Shown here piece by piece: positions 1 to 8,743 of a stretch of 64,000 nt of DNA. Origin of the DNA: Sandaracinus sp. Its GTDB lineage: Bacteria; Myxococcota_A; Polyangia; Polyangiales; Houyiibacteriaceae. The stretch covers positions 1 through 64,000 of the forward strand of contig PABA01000203.1 of assembly GCA_002699025.1 (NCBI GenBank), written 5' to 3'. Within the stretch, counting starts at the first letter, position 1. Each line of letters begins with the position of its first letter. The notes under the pieces were generated by a model that was given only the letters and a program-made list of their open reading frames with translations, was not told where the DNA came from and did no database searches. Position numbers and translations under genes: made by a program.

Positions 1-416
1 AAGAACCGACCTGTGTGACGCCGCCGAAGGCGGCGCCGAGCCGCCCACGGCGGCGCTGGTAAGCCAAAATAGCGAGCGCCAGCGAGCGGAAGACGCCGCG
101 CAGCGGCAAAGCCGCGTCTCTGCGAAGGGGAGCGCCCCGGCCGCGCACGCGGCGAAGTCACCTTTCTGCGAAGGGGAGCGCCCCGGCCGCGCAGCGGCAA
201 AGCCGCGTCACTGCGAAGGGGAGCGCCCCGGCCGCGCACGCGGCGAAGTCACCCTTCTGCGAAGGGGAGCGCCCCCATCTCCGCCCCGTAGCCCGGCCCC
301 ACGGAGCCGCGTTCGTGTACCCACGAAGAACCGACCTGTGTGACGCCGCCGAAGGCGGCGCCGAGCCGCCCACGGCGGCGCTGGTAAGCCAAAATAGCGA
401 GCGCCAGCGAGCGGAA
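1..416. repeat. Compound non-coding repeat block with a 91-bp direct duplication
   Basis: Bases 1-91 recur exactly at 326-416. Between them, a unit beginning ctgcgaaggggagcgccc occurs four times (about 120, 166, 211 and 257) at roughly 45-bp spacing, with small GC-rich inverted repeats such as cgccgccgaaggcggcg. I see no convincing gene in 1-422. The block lies directly downstream of the minus-strand gene ending at 423, so it may contribute hairpins to its 3' end. Confidence 0.85.
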
Positions 417-422
417 AACGCG

Positions 423-1076
423 TCAGCCGACCAGGAGCACCAGCACGCCGAGGATCGCCGCCCCCGCCGCCAGCAGGAACGACGCCCCGCGCAGGAACGC
501 CGCCACGTCGTCGTCCGGCCTCAGCATGCCCGGCTCGGTCCGCGTCGAGATCTGCGGCCGCTCCGCCTCCGACCCCCACACGGCCCAGGTCGCCGTCGGG
601 CTCCGATAGGGCCCGGCCTCGTCCAGCTCCAGCGGCGCCCGCTCGATCCAGCCGACCACCGCGATCTCCTCCCCCGCGCGCAGCCGCCGCTCCGCCGTCA
701 GCCCGCCGTCCTCCCAGAGCGTCGCCGCCTCCACGTCCGCCAGGGCCGGATCCACGAAGAGCCGCCCGGTCCCGTCGTCCAGGTAAAAGGCGTGCGTACG
801 AAAGCCGTGCTCACGCTCGCGCCGCATCGCCCCCCCGAGCGACCCGTAGGTCGCGTGCTCGAGGAAGACGCAGGCAGCCCCGTCCACCGAGCTCGGGCTC
901 GTCTCGAGCGGCACGATGCGCCCCACCACGCGGAAGCGCCCAGGCGCCAGCTCCCCGATCGCCCGCAGCGGCGCCTCCTCGCCCGGCTCGCCCCGCCTCC
1001 GCTTCGAGCGCGACCGGGCCATCGCCTGCAAGCCCACCGCCGCGAGCAGCGCACCGATCAACAGCGCCCAGTCCAC
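423..1076 (-). CDS. Two-TM membrane protein resembling the GIDE/MULAN domain
   Basis: Encodes 217 aa. An N-terminal membrane segment (about residues 3-18) and a C-terminal one (about 195-215) flank a soluble domain with the layout FRVVGRIVPLE, then ACVFLEHATYG, FYLDDGTGRLFVDP and EEIAVVGWIERAP. This order resembles the GIDE/MULAN-type beta domain found in membrane proteins of bacteria and in eukaryotic E3 ligases; no RING finger is present here. I chose the GTG at 1076 because GGGAGG lies about 6 nt upstream and the membrane segment then begins at once; an ATG at 1124 is an alternative. The biochemical role is unknown. Confidence 0.6.
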   Translation of the reverse strand: MDWALLIGALLAAVGLQAMARSRSKRRRGEPGEEAPLRAIGELAPGRFRVVGRIVPLETSPSSVDGAACVFLEHATYGSLGGAMRREREHGFRTHAFYLDDGTGRLFVDPALADVEAATLWEDGGLTAERRLRAGEEIAVVGWIERAPLELDEAGPYRSPTATWAVWGSEAERPQISTRTEPGMLRPDDDVAAFLRGASFLLAAGAAILGVLVLLVG

Positions 1077-1455
1077 CGCCGCCTCCCGCCGACGCGTCGC
1101 TCCCCCCACGCCGACGCGAAGCATCGACGGACCGAGAGGGAGAGGCGTTCCGGCTGACTCATGACCGAGGGTGGGCCCCCCATCCGGGGAAGGCCGCGCA
1201 TCCCAACAGGCTGCGGTCACCCGGAGTCGACCGCAAGACCGCGAGATGGATGGGCACGGATTTTTCCACCCCAAATGTGCACGTCCTTCTCGACGTGGCC
1301 GGGGAAGCTTCGGTATCCTCCGGGTCCTGGCGAATCGTTGACATCTGCGAGTCTCCGATGCGTCAATCGTGGTGGATGGGGAGTCGAGCGCTGGTGAGCG
1401 CCGCTCCCGGGTGTGTGTGGGCCGGTGAGATCACCGGGCTTTTTTGGGGGATGGA
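1077..1455. other. Divergent intergenic region
   Basis: About 380 bp between the minus-strand GIDE-like gene and the plus-strand kinase. It should hold both promoters. The only clear element I see is a TTGACA at 1338-1343 on the plus strand, with no good -10 at 16-18 nt. No gene or RNA is recognised. Confidence 0.4.
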
Positions 1456-3231
1456 GTGACGACGGAAGCGCCGAAAGACGCGAAGGCCGACGCGGCCGAT
1501 CCCGGCGAGGGATCCGCCGACGCCGACGCGCCCGACGCCGCCGACGCGCAGGCGAAGAAGCCTCCGCCCGCCCCCTCGGGCCGCCGGAAGAAGGGCCCCG
1601 ATCCGCTGATCGGGCGCGTCATCAACGACCGCTTCCGCATCACCTCGGTCATCGCCCGCGGCGGCATGGGCAAGGTCTACCGCGCCGAGCAGGCCCCCTT
1701 GGGCCGCGAGGTCGCCCTCAAGATCCTCAACCCGAACTACAGCGGCGAGCACGACCCCGAGTTCCACAAGCGCTTCTTCCTCGAGGCGTCCATCTGCGCG
1801 AAGCTCACGCACCCGAACACGGTCACGATCTTCGACTACGGGCGCACGGACGACGACGTCTACTACATCGCGATGGAGCTGCTGGAGGGCCGCACGCTCC
1901 ACCGCACGCTCCGGGACGAGAGCCGCCTCCCCGCCGAGCGCGCGATGCACGTCGCCCGCCAGGTCTGCCGCAGCCTCCGCGAGGCGCACGGCCTCGGCGT
2001 CATCCACCGCGACCTGAAGCCCGCGAACATCTTCCTGGTCAAGCACGGCGACGAGAAGGACTTCGTCAAGGTGCTCGACTTCGGCCTCGTGAAGGACCTC
2101 GAGAAGCAAGAGGACCTCACGCAGACGGGCCTCTTCATGGGCTCGCCGAAGTACATGTCGCCGGAGCAGATCCGCGGCGAGAAGGTCGACGCCCGCTGCG
2201 ACGTCTACGCCCTCGCCGTCATCCTCTACGAGATGCTCTGCGGCAAGGTCCCCTTCGACCGGCCGAACTCGGTGAACATCCTCATGGCGCACGTCCATGA
2301 GAAGCCGCCCTCGATGAACGACCTCGTGCCCGAGGCGGCCATCGATCCGCGCCTCGAGCAGGTCGTCATGAAGGGCATGGCGAAGAACGCGGACGAGCGA
2401 TACGGCAGCATGGACGAGTTCCTCGTCGCGCTGAAGCAGACCGCGGCGCAGAGCGGCCTGGCCGTGTCGCGCTCCGGCGAGACCGCGCTCAGCGGCGAGT
2501 TCGCCATCTCCGGCGGGTCCACGGGCTCCTACCCCTCCGTGCAGATCACGGGCGAGGGCAGCGGCAGCGTGCCGAACGTGACCCCGAGCGGCGCGCTCCA
2601 GCCGCCGATCGCCCAGGACGACTCGATGACGACCGGCGACCCGTTCGCCGATCCGAACCGCAAGGGCAAGGGCATCCTCTTCGCCGGCGCCGTCCTCCTG
2701 CTCGCCGCCCTCGTCGGCGGCTACTTCGCCCTCAGCGGCGACGAGGAGCCGAGCGAGCCCATCGCCGACAGCTCGACCACCGAGACCGAGCCCGAGCCGC
2801 CCGAGCCGGAGCCGCCGACCATGGAGGCCACCATGGAGGCGGCGAGCACCATGGAGGCGAGCGCCATGGGCGGCGAGGCCGCCGGCACGGGCATGGACGA
2901 GGTCGCCCGCCTCCGCGTGACCCTCCGCTCCGAGCCCGCCGGCGCGACCGTGGTCGTCGGTGAGCACGAGTACGGTCCGACCCCGGCCGAGGTCGAGTGG
3001 ACCGGCGAGGAGGCCGCGATGGGCCGCGAGGTCACCTTCCAGTTCCAGCTGGCGGACCATCGCGACTTCACCGTCACCCGCACCCTCGTCGGCGAGGACA
3101 TCACGGTCGAGGCCACCCTCGATCCGATCCGCCGCCGCCGCTGGCGTCGCCCGACGACGCCGATGATGACTTCGTCCATGGGGGACAGCCCCTCCATCGG
3201 CATCAAGGGCTACAAGCTCGAGCCCTACTGA
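1456..3231 (+). CDS. Membrane-anchored Ser/Thr protein kinase with PEGA-like tail
   Basis: 591 aa, PknB-like. An Ala/Asp-rich N-terminus (1-50) precedes a Hanks-type kinase domain (about 60-326) with glycine loop ARGGMGKVY, ATP lysine in VALK (K89), HRDLKPAN (catalytic D186) and DFG (D208), then GSPKYMSPEQ as the activation/P+1 segment. One membrane helix (about 407-426) separates it from an acidic linker with repeated MEA motifs and a C-terminal beta domain containing RSEPAGATVVV, typical of PEGA domains. It probably senses envelope conditions. The GTG at 1456 is preceded by GGGGG at 5 nt; a TTG at 1444 is possible. A GC hairpin without a T-run follows at 3236-3253. Confidence 0.9.
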   Translation: MTTEAPKDAKADAADPGEGSADADAPDAADAQAKKPPPAPSGRRKKGPDPLIGRVINDRFRITSVIARGGMGKVYRAEQAPLGREVALKILNPNYSGEHDPEFHKRFFLEASICAKLTHPNTVTIFDYGRTDDDVYYIAMELLEGRTLHRTLRDESRLPAERAMHVARQVCRSLREAHGLGVIHRDLKPANIFLVKHGDEKDFVKVLDFGLVKDLEKQEDLTQTGLFMGSPKYMSPEQIRGEKVDARCDVYALAVILYEMLCGKVPFDRPNSVNILMAHVHEKPPSMNDLVPEAAIDPRLEQVVMKGMAKNADERYGSMDEFLVALKQTAAQSGLAVSRSGETALSGEFAISGGSTGSYPSVQITGEGSGSVPNVTPSGALQPPIAQDDSMTTGDPFADPNRKGKGILFAGAVLLLAALVGGYFALSGDEEPSEPIADSSTTETEPEPPEPEPPTMEATMEAASTMEASAMGGEAAGTGMDEVARLRVTLRSEPAGATVVVGEHEYGPTPAEVEWTGEEAAMGREVTFQFQLADHRDFTVTRTLVGEDITVEATLDPIRRRRWRRPTTPMMTSSMGDSPSIGIKGYKLEPY

Positions 3232-3336
3232 CCGACCGGGCGCCTCCGCCCGGCCCGCGAACACGCTTTCTTCCTTCGTCGCCCGGTCATCTCCGGTCCG
3301 GGTGCTCCCTCGAACGCCTATCCACGGGACTACTCG

Positions 3337-6033
3337 GTGCAGCAGCTACTTCGACGCCTCGCGCTCCCGGCGGTCATCGCCGTCGTCACGCTCTCCTTCA
3401 CCCAGACGGCCTTCGCGGATGTGCGAACGGAGGCACGCCGCCACTTCCGTCGCGGCATGCAGCTCATCGCAGACGGCAGCCTCGACGAGGGCATCGAGGA
3501 GCTCGAGCTCGCCTACGAGACGCTCCCGCACCCGAACGTCCTCTACAACATCGGCCGGGCCTACGCCGAGGCCGGTCGCTACCAGGACGCCCTCGAGTAC
3601 TTCGAGCGCTACCTCGCCTCCGACCCGCCGGACCGCGAGGACGTGATCGGCTTCATCGACGCCATCGAGGCGCGCCTCGCCGCCACCCAGCCGGAGCCGA
3701 CGGAGACGGCCCCGGAGCCGACGGAGGCGCAGCCCGAGCCCATCGTCGAGACCAACGTGAGCGACGAGGAGATCGTCGCCATCGAGGAGTCCGCCACGCA
3801 GATCGAGGCGCTCGCCGAGGCGACGCAGAGCGACGCGCTGCGCGAGCGGGCCGCCCGCCTGCGGCAGCTCGCGGCGAACCTCCGCGAACGCTCCGAAGCC
3901 CTCGCGGCGCAGGAGGCGGCGGCCGCGGAGGCTGCCGGCGGCGGCGAGGAGACCGGCGGCGGCGAGGAGACCGGCGGCGGCGAGGAGACCGGCGGCGGCG
4001 AGCAGGTGGCCACCGGCGGCGGCGAGGAGACGGGCGGCGAGCTCGAGCTCGGCGCGCAGCGTACGGAGGTCTTCGAGGAGGAGGTCGTCTCCGCCTCGCG
4101 TTTCGCCGAGTCCCCGCTCGACGCGCCGAACTCGACGCACATCATCACCCGGCAGGACATCCGCCTCACCGGCCTGACCGACATCAGCGCCCTCCTCCGC
4201 CGCGTCGCCGGCGTCGAGGTCATGCAGCACTACCCGGGCCACACGGACGTGAACATCCGCGGCCTCGGCCAGCGCCAGAGCAACAAGACCCTCTTCCTGG
4301 TCGACGGACGCATGACGCGCCTCGACTTCCTGGGCATGTCCTGGGTGCAGATGCTCCCGATCTCGGTCGAGGACATCGAGCGGATCGAGGTCATCCGTGG
4401 TCCGGCCGCCGCCGTCTACGGCGCCGACGCCTTCTCCGGCATCGTCAACATCATCCTCCGCGAGCCCGGCGAGAACGAGAACTACGTCCGCGGCTCGGGC
4501 GGCAGCCAGGCCTTCGGGCGCCTCGCCGCCTCGGTCAGCGGCCGCACCGAGAACTTCGGCATGCGCATCAGCGGCGGCTACCAGCGCATGGACCACTTCG
4601 AGAACCTCATCGACCCCGAGCGGGTCGACTACGGCACGGCCGACATCGTCTCGGACCCGGAGCTGGGCATCGAGCGGCTCTGGTTCAACGGTGACCTCCG
4701 TTTCCGCGTCGGCGACGGCTTCGTCATCCGCGCGGGCGCGGCCGTGAACCAGGGCGACGGCACCATCCAGGGCATCAGCCGCCTGCGGCAGACCCAGGCG
4801 CAGAACTCGGTCTTCTCCCAGTCCTACCTCAGCATCACGACCCCCGTCGGCATCGGCCTCCGTACCTACTGGAACCGCTTCAGCACGGACGTCGATGGCT
4901 TCGAGGAGCCCCCCGGCGCGCTCCCCACCGTCGGCGACCTCCGGCAGGACATCGTCGACACGGAGCTCAACTTCAACCGCCAGTTCGAGCTCGGCATCCC
5001 CCAGAACCTCTCCATGGGCGTCGGCTACCGCTTCAAGGACGTCGAGTGGGACTGGATGAACGACGACCAGACCGAGCACCACTTCTTCGGCTACCTCCAG
5101 GACGCCCTCCAGCTCCACGAGACGCTCCGCCTCACGCTCAACGTCCGCATCGACCGGCACCCGCTCCTCGACGGCGTCCAGTTCTCGCCGCGTGGCTCGA
5201 TCGTCTGGCGCTTCATCGAGGGCAACTCGCTCCGCTTCACGGGCGGCACGGCCTTCCGCTCCCCGGCCTTCCTCGAGAGCTACCTCGAGTTCGAGAACCG
5301 CACGCCGCTCCGGGGCGTGACGACCATCGGCCAGGGCAACCAGGACCTCGATCCCGAGCGCATCATCAGCTTCGAGCTCGGCTACATGAACCAGGCGACG
5401 GACTTCTTCGCCCTCGAAGCGAACGTCTACTACAACCTCGTCTTCGACCAGATCCAGCTCGCCGCCATCGACACCTTCACGCTCCAGGACTGGGGCAGCG
5501 GCGCGATCGAGTACGACGAGGGCAAGGAAGCCTTCGCGGTCGGAAACCTCCAGTTCGACAACGAGAACGCGACCTTCCGGCAGATCGGCGGCGAGCTCGG
5601 CGTCCGCGTGTTCCCCGTGGACGGTCTCGATATCTACGCGAACTACGCCTACCACGACACCGAGCCGACCGATCAGAGCGACTTCCAGGAGACGCCGGTC
5701 CGCGGCCAGGACGAGCGCACCTCGGCGCACAAGATCAACGCCGGCATCCAGTACCGCTCCCCCATCGGCCTCGACTTCAACATCGACGTCCACTGGGTGA
5801 GCGACCAGGTCTGGGTCGAGCAGGTCACGGACGCGACCCGCGGCGTCGGCTTCCAGCAGTTCCCGCTCGACGGCTACACGCTGCTCAACGCCCGCGTCGG
5901 CCTCCGCCTCTTCGACGACAAGCTCGAGCTCGGCATCACGGGCACGAACCTCACGTTCCAGCGCGTGCGCCAGCACCCGTTCAGCGTCCCCGTCGACACC
6001 CGGATCATCGGCTCCGGCATCTTCCGCTTCTGA
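3337..6033 (+). CDS. TonB-dependent outer-membrane receptor with N-terminal TPR region
   Basis: 898 aa. A signal peptide ending TAFA (about 1-27) is followed by a TPR-like region (28-115, with NVLYNIGRAYAEAGRYQDAL and EYFERYL), a helical acidic linker, five GGGEET-type repeats (about 203-235), a TonB-box-like stretch EEEVVSASR, a plug domain (about 262-385, with VDGR and IEVIRGPAAAVYGADAFSG) and a 22-strand-type barrel ending in F (GIFRF). It imports an unidentified ligand using TonB/ExbBD energy. The fused TPR region is unusual and may bind a periplasmic partner. It starts at GTG and lies 15 bp before a paralogue, probably in the same operon. Confidence 0.92.
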   Translation: MQQLLRRLALPAVIAVVTLSFTQTAFADVRTEARRHFRRGMQLIADGSLDEGIEELELAYETLPHPNVLYNIGRAYAEAGRYQDALEYFERYLASDPPDREDVIGFIDAIEARLAATQPEPTETAPEPTEAQPEPIVETNVSDEEIVAIEESATQIEALAEATQSDALRERAARLRQLAANLRERSEALAAQEAAAAEAAGGGEETGGGEETGGGEETGGGEQVATGGGEETGGELELGAQRTEVFEEEVVSASRFAESPLDAPNSTHIITRQDIRLTGLTDISALLRRVAGVEVMQHYPGHTDVNIRGLGQRQSNKTLFLVDGRMTRLDFLGMSWVQMLPISVEDIERIEVIRGPAAAVYGADAFSGIVNIILREPGENENYVRGSGGSQAFGRLAASVSGRTENFGMRISGGYQRMDHFENLIDPERVDYGTADIVSDPELGIERLWFNGDLRFRVGDGFVIRAGAAVNQGDGTIQGISRLRQTQAQNSVFSQSYLSITTPVGIGLRTYWNRFSTDVDGFEEPPGALPTVGDLRQDIVDTELNFNRQFELGIPQNLSMGVGYRFKDVEWDWMNDDQTEHHFFGYLQDALQLHETLRLTLNVRIDRHPLLDGVQFSPRGSIVWRFIEGNSLRFTGGTAFRSPAFLESYLEFENRTPLRGVTTIGQGNQDLDPERIISFELGYMNQATDFFALEANVYYNLVFDQIQLAAIDTFTLQDWGSGAIEYDEGKEAFAVGNLQFDNENATFRQIGGELGVRVFPVDGLDIYANYAYHDTEPTDQSDFQETPVRGQDERTSAHKINAGIQYRSPIGLDFNIDVHWVSDQVWVEQVTDATRGVGFQQFPLDGYTLLNARVGLRLFDDKLELGITGTNLTFQRVRQHPFSVPVDTRIIGSGIFRF
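3937..4044 (+). repeat. In-frame 18-bp tandem repeat encoding GGGEET
   Basis: About five copies of an 18-bp unit (ggcggcggcgaggagacc and variants) encode the Gly-Glu-rich linker between the TPR part and the plug of the first receptor. The unit length is a multiple of three, so copy changes would alter linker length without frameshift. The paralogue downstream lacks it. Confidence 0.85.
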
Positions 6034-6048
6034 TCGCGATCGCTTCTC

Positions 6049-8733
6049 ATGACGCCCGTCTCCCAGCCTCGACGCCGCTCCGCGGCCGGCGCCGCCCTCT
6101 CCGTGGCGCTGGTCCTGCTGATGGCGCCGTTCGCCCGAGCGGACGTGCGCACGGAGGCGCGGCGTCACTTCCGCCGCGGCATGCAGCTCATCGCAGACGG
6201 CAGCCTCGACGAAGGCATCGAGGAGCTCGAGCTCGCCTACGAGACGCTCCCGCACCCGAACGTCCTCTACAACATCGGCCGCGCCTACGCCGAGGCCGGT
6301 CGCTACCAGGACGCCCTCGAGTACTTCGAGCGCTACCTCGCCACGGACCCGCCCGATCGTGAAGACGTGATCGGCTTCATCGACGCCATCGAGACGCGGA
6401 TCGCCGCCGCGCAGCCCGCCGCGGCGGAGGGCGGCGAGGGCGAGGCGGAGCCCACCACCACGACCGGCGGCCCGGAGCTCCCCGTCGGGGCCGCGGCCAC
6501 CGACGACGAGATCGCCGCCCTCGAGGAGTCGGCCGCGCAAATCGCGCAGCTCGCCGAGGCCACCCAGAGCGAGTCGCTCCGGGCGCGGGCCGCTCGCCTC
6601 CAGGAGCTCGCCCAGCAGCTCCGCGACGCCGGAGAAGGCCGCGCCCCCGCTCCGACCGGGGGTGGCGCGACCGCCGAGGGGGGTGGGGAGCCCGGCGACG
6701 AGGTGCTGCCCGAGCTCGAGCTCGGGGGCGAGCGCGAAGAGGACATCTACGCCGAGCAGGTCGTCTCGGCCTCACGCTTCGCCCAGTCGCCGCTCGACGC
6801 GCCGAACGCCACCACGAACATCACGCAGCAGGACATCCGCCTCTCGGGCCTGACCAACATCGGCGAGCTGCTCCGGCGCGTGCCGGGCGCAGACGTCATG
6901 ACGCTGACGCCCTCCGACGTGTCGGTCAGCTTCCGCGGGTTCAACCAGCGCCTCTCGCCGCGGACCCTGGTGCTCATCGACGGACGCTCGGTCTACATCG
7001 ACCCGCTCGGCGCCACCTTCTGGGGCATCCTCCCCTTCAACGTCGAGGACGTGGAGCGCATCGAGGTCATCCGCGGCCCGGCCTCTGCGCTCTACGGCGC
7101 CGACGCCTTCTCGGGCATCGTCAACATCCTCACGCGCCCGCCCGGCGAGCCGCGCACCCGGGTCGTGCTCGGCGGCGGCAACGCCGGGCGCGTCCACGGC
7201 CACGTCTCGACCTCGGGGAGCGAGGGCGCCTTCGCCTACCGCGTGGCGGCCGGCTACAACCGGCAGGACCGCTTCACCCGCGAGGTCTCCGACGAGCGCG
7301 TCGACCACGAGTTCACCTTCCCCGAGTCGCGGAACATCGGCGTCAACACCGCCCACCTCAACGCCTCCGCGCGCTACCGGCTGAGCCGCGAGGTCGAGAC
7401 CTACCTCCAGGGCGGCTTCAGCTCGAACCAGCAGAACTTCCAGGGCACGGGCCCGCTCCGCGACTTCCTCTCGCAGGGCCCCTACTCGCACCTCATGGCG
7501 GGCCTGACCTCGAGCTGGGGCTCGGTCCGCTTCTTCTGGAACCGGGTCAACGCGGACGCCGGCCTCCCCGCGCCCGTGCTCGGCGGCGACTCGCTCCGCG
7601 GCGAGTTCGACTGGAACACCTACGACGTCGAGGCCGAGCTCGCGCGGGAGTTCCACTTCCTCGTCGACCACAACCTGCACATCGGCGCGAGCTACCGGCG
7701 CAAGCAGATCGACTGGGCCTACCTGAGCGACGAGCAGTTCGAGAACCACGGCGCCGTCTTCTTCCAGGACACGCTGACGATCCTCGACAAGCTCATCCTC
7801 GTCGCCAGCTTCCGCACGGACTTCCACCCGCTCCTCGACAAGCCGATCTTCTCGCCGCGCGGCGCCGTCGTCGTTCGCCCCACCGCGGGCTCGGCGATCC
7901 GCGCGTCGGTCGGCACGGCCTTCCGCACGCAGACCTTCCTCGAGAGCTACCTGCAGCTCCAGAACCCGACGCCCCTCGACGGCGTCAGCGTCCTCTCCCT
8001 CGGCTCGGAGCCGGGCGCGCAGCGGCTCGGTACCCCGCGCCTCGACCCGGAGCGCATCCTCTCGGCCGAGCTCGGCTACCGGAACGACGAGAGCGACTAC
8101 TTCGACGTCGAGGTGAGCGCCTACTACAACCGCGTCACCGACCTCGTCATCCTCTCGCAGATCCGCCCCTTCGCCCTCTCCGACTTCGGCGCGGAGGACA
8201 GCCCGGCGGGCTACGACGAGGGCGTCGCCAGCTACCCGATCGGCACCATCGGCTTCATCAACGACCCGTCCGAGTTCGACGTGGTCGGCGGCGAGATCGC
8301 GGCGCGCATCTACCCGGTGACGGGCCTCGACATCTACGCGAACTACGCGCTGAACCAGGCCTTCGTCACCAACAGCACGCTCCCGAACGGGCAGACGCTG
8401 CGCGAGGACGAGGAGCGGACGAGCACGCACAAGCTGAACCTCGGCATCCAGTACCGCTCGCCCTTCGGCCTCGACATCGCCCTCGATTTCCACTGGGTGA
8501 GCGCCCAGGACTGGCTCGAGCAGGCCTTCGACGCCGAGGAGGGCGTGCGCTTCCAGAACTTCCCGCTGGACGCCTACTACCTGCTCAACGCCCGCGTCGG
8601 ACAGCGCCTCTTCGACGACCAGCTCGAGCTCGGCCTCTCCGTCTTCAACCTCACCAACAACAAGATCCGCCAGCACCCCTTCGGTCAGCGCCTCGAAGCC
8701 CGCGTGCTGGGCACCGTGGCCTACAGCTTCTGA
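6049..8733 (+). CDS. Second TPR-TonB-dependent receptor, paralogue of the preceding gene
   Basis: 894 aa. It has the same architecture as the gene before it: signal peptide ending PFARA, TPR-like region (about 33-118) almost identical to that of the first receptor, linker, TonB-box-like EQVVSASR, plug with VLIDGRSVYIDPLG and IEVIRGPASALYGADAFSG, and a barrel ending VAYSF. Plug and barrel diverge clearly from the first copy while the TPR part stays nearly the same, also at DNA level. It probably takes a related but different ligand. It starts 15 bp after the first receptor and ends 10 bp before the lipoprotein gene, so all three are likely co-transcribed. Confidence 0.92.
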   Translation: MTPVSQPRRRSAAGAALSVALVLLMAPFARADVRTEARRHFRRGMQLIADGSLDEGIEELELAYETLPHPNVLYNIGRAYAEAGRYQDALEYFERYLATDPPDREDVIGFIDAIETRIAAAQPAAAEGGEGEAEPTTTTGGPELPVGAAATDDEIAALEESAAQIAQLAEATQSESLRARAARLQELAQQLRDAGEGRAPAPTGGGATAEGGGEPGDEVLPELELGGEREEDIYAEQVVSASRFAQSPLDAPNATTNITQQDIRLSGLTNIGELLRRVPGADVMTLTPSDVSVSFRGFNQRLSPRTLVLIDGRSVYIDPLGATFWGILPFNVEDVERIEVIRGPASALYGADAFSGIVNILTRPPGEPRTRVVLGGGNAGRVHGHVSTSGSEGAFAYRVAAGYNRQDRFTREVSDERVDHEFTFPESRNIGVNTAHLNASARYRLSREVETYLQGGFSSNQQNFQGTGPLRDFLSQGPYSHLMAGLTSSWGSVRFFWNRVNADAGLPAPVLGGDSLRGEFDWNTYDVEAELAREFHFLVDHNLHIGASYRRKQIDWAYLSDEQFENHGAVFFQDTLTILDKLILVASFRTDFHPLLDKPIFSPRGAVVVRPTAGSAIRASVGTAFRTQTFLESYLQLQNPTPLDGVSVLSLGSEPGAQRLGTPRLDPERILSAELGYRNDESDYFDVEVSAYYNRVTDLVILSQIRPFALSDFGAEDSPAGYDEGVASYPIGTIGFINDPSEFDVVGGEIAARIYPVTGLDIYANYALNQAFVTNSTLPNGQTLREDEERTSTHKLNLGIQYRSPFGLDIALDFHWVSAQDWLEQAFDAEEGVRFQNFPLDAYYLLNARVGQRLFDDQLELGLSVFNLTNNKIRQHPFGQRLEARVLGTVAYSF

Positions 8734-8743
8734 GGAACCGCGA

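Noticed and set aside
2997-4694. A 565-codon plus-strand frame bridging the kinase and receptor genes
   Set aside because: It overlaps both well-supported genes out of frame and encodes Arg/Pro/His low complexity.
3346-6540. A 1064-codon open frame on the minus strand opposite the TonB receptors
   Set aside because: It is a shadow of high GC3 coding on the plus strand; its translation is Val/Asp/Arg/Leu-rich low complexity with no domain, and the plus frames have clear signal, plug and barrel motifs.
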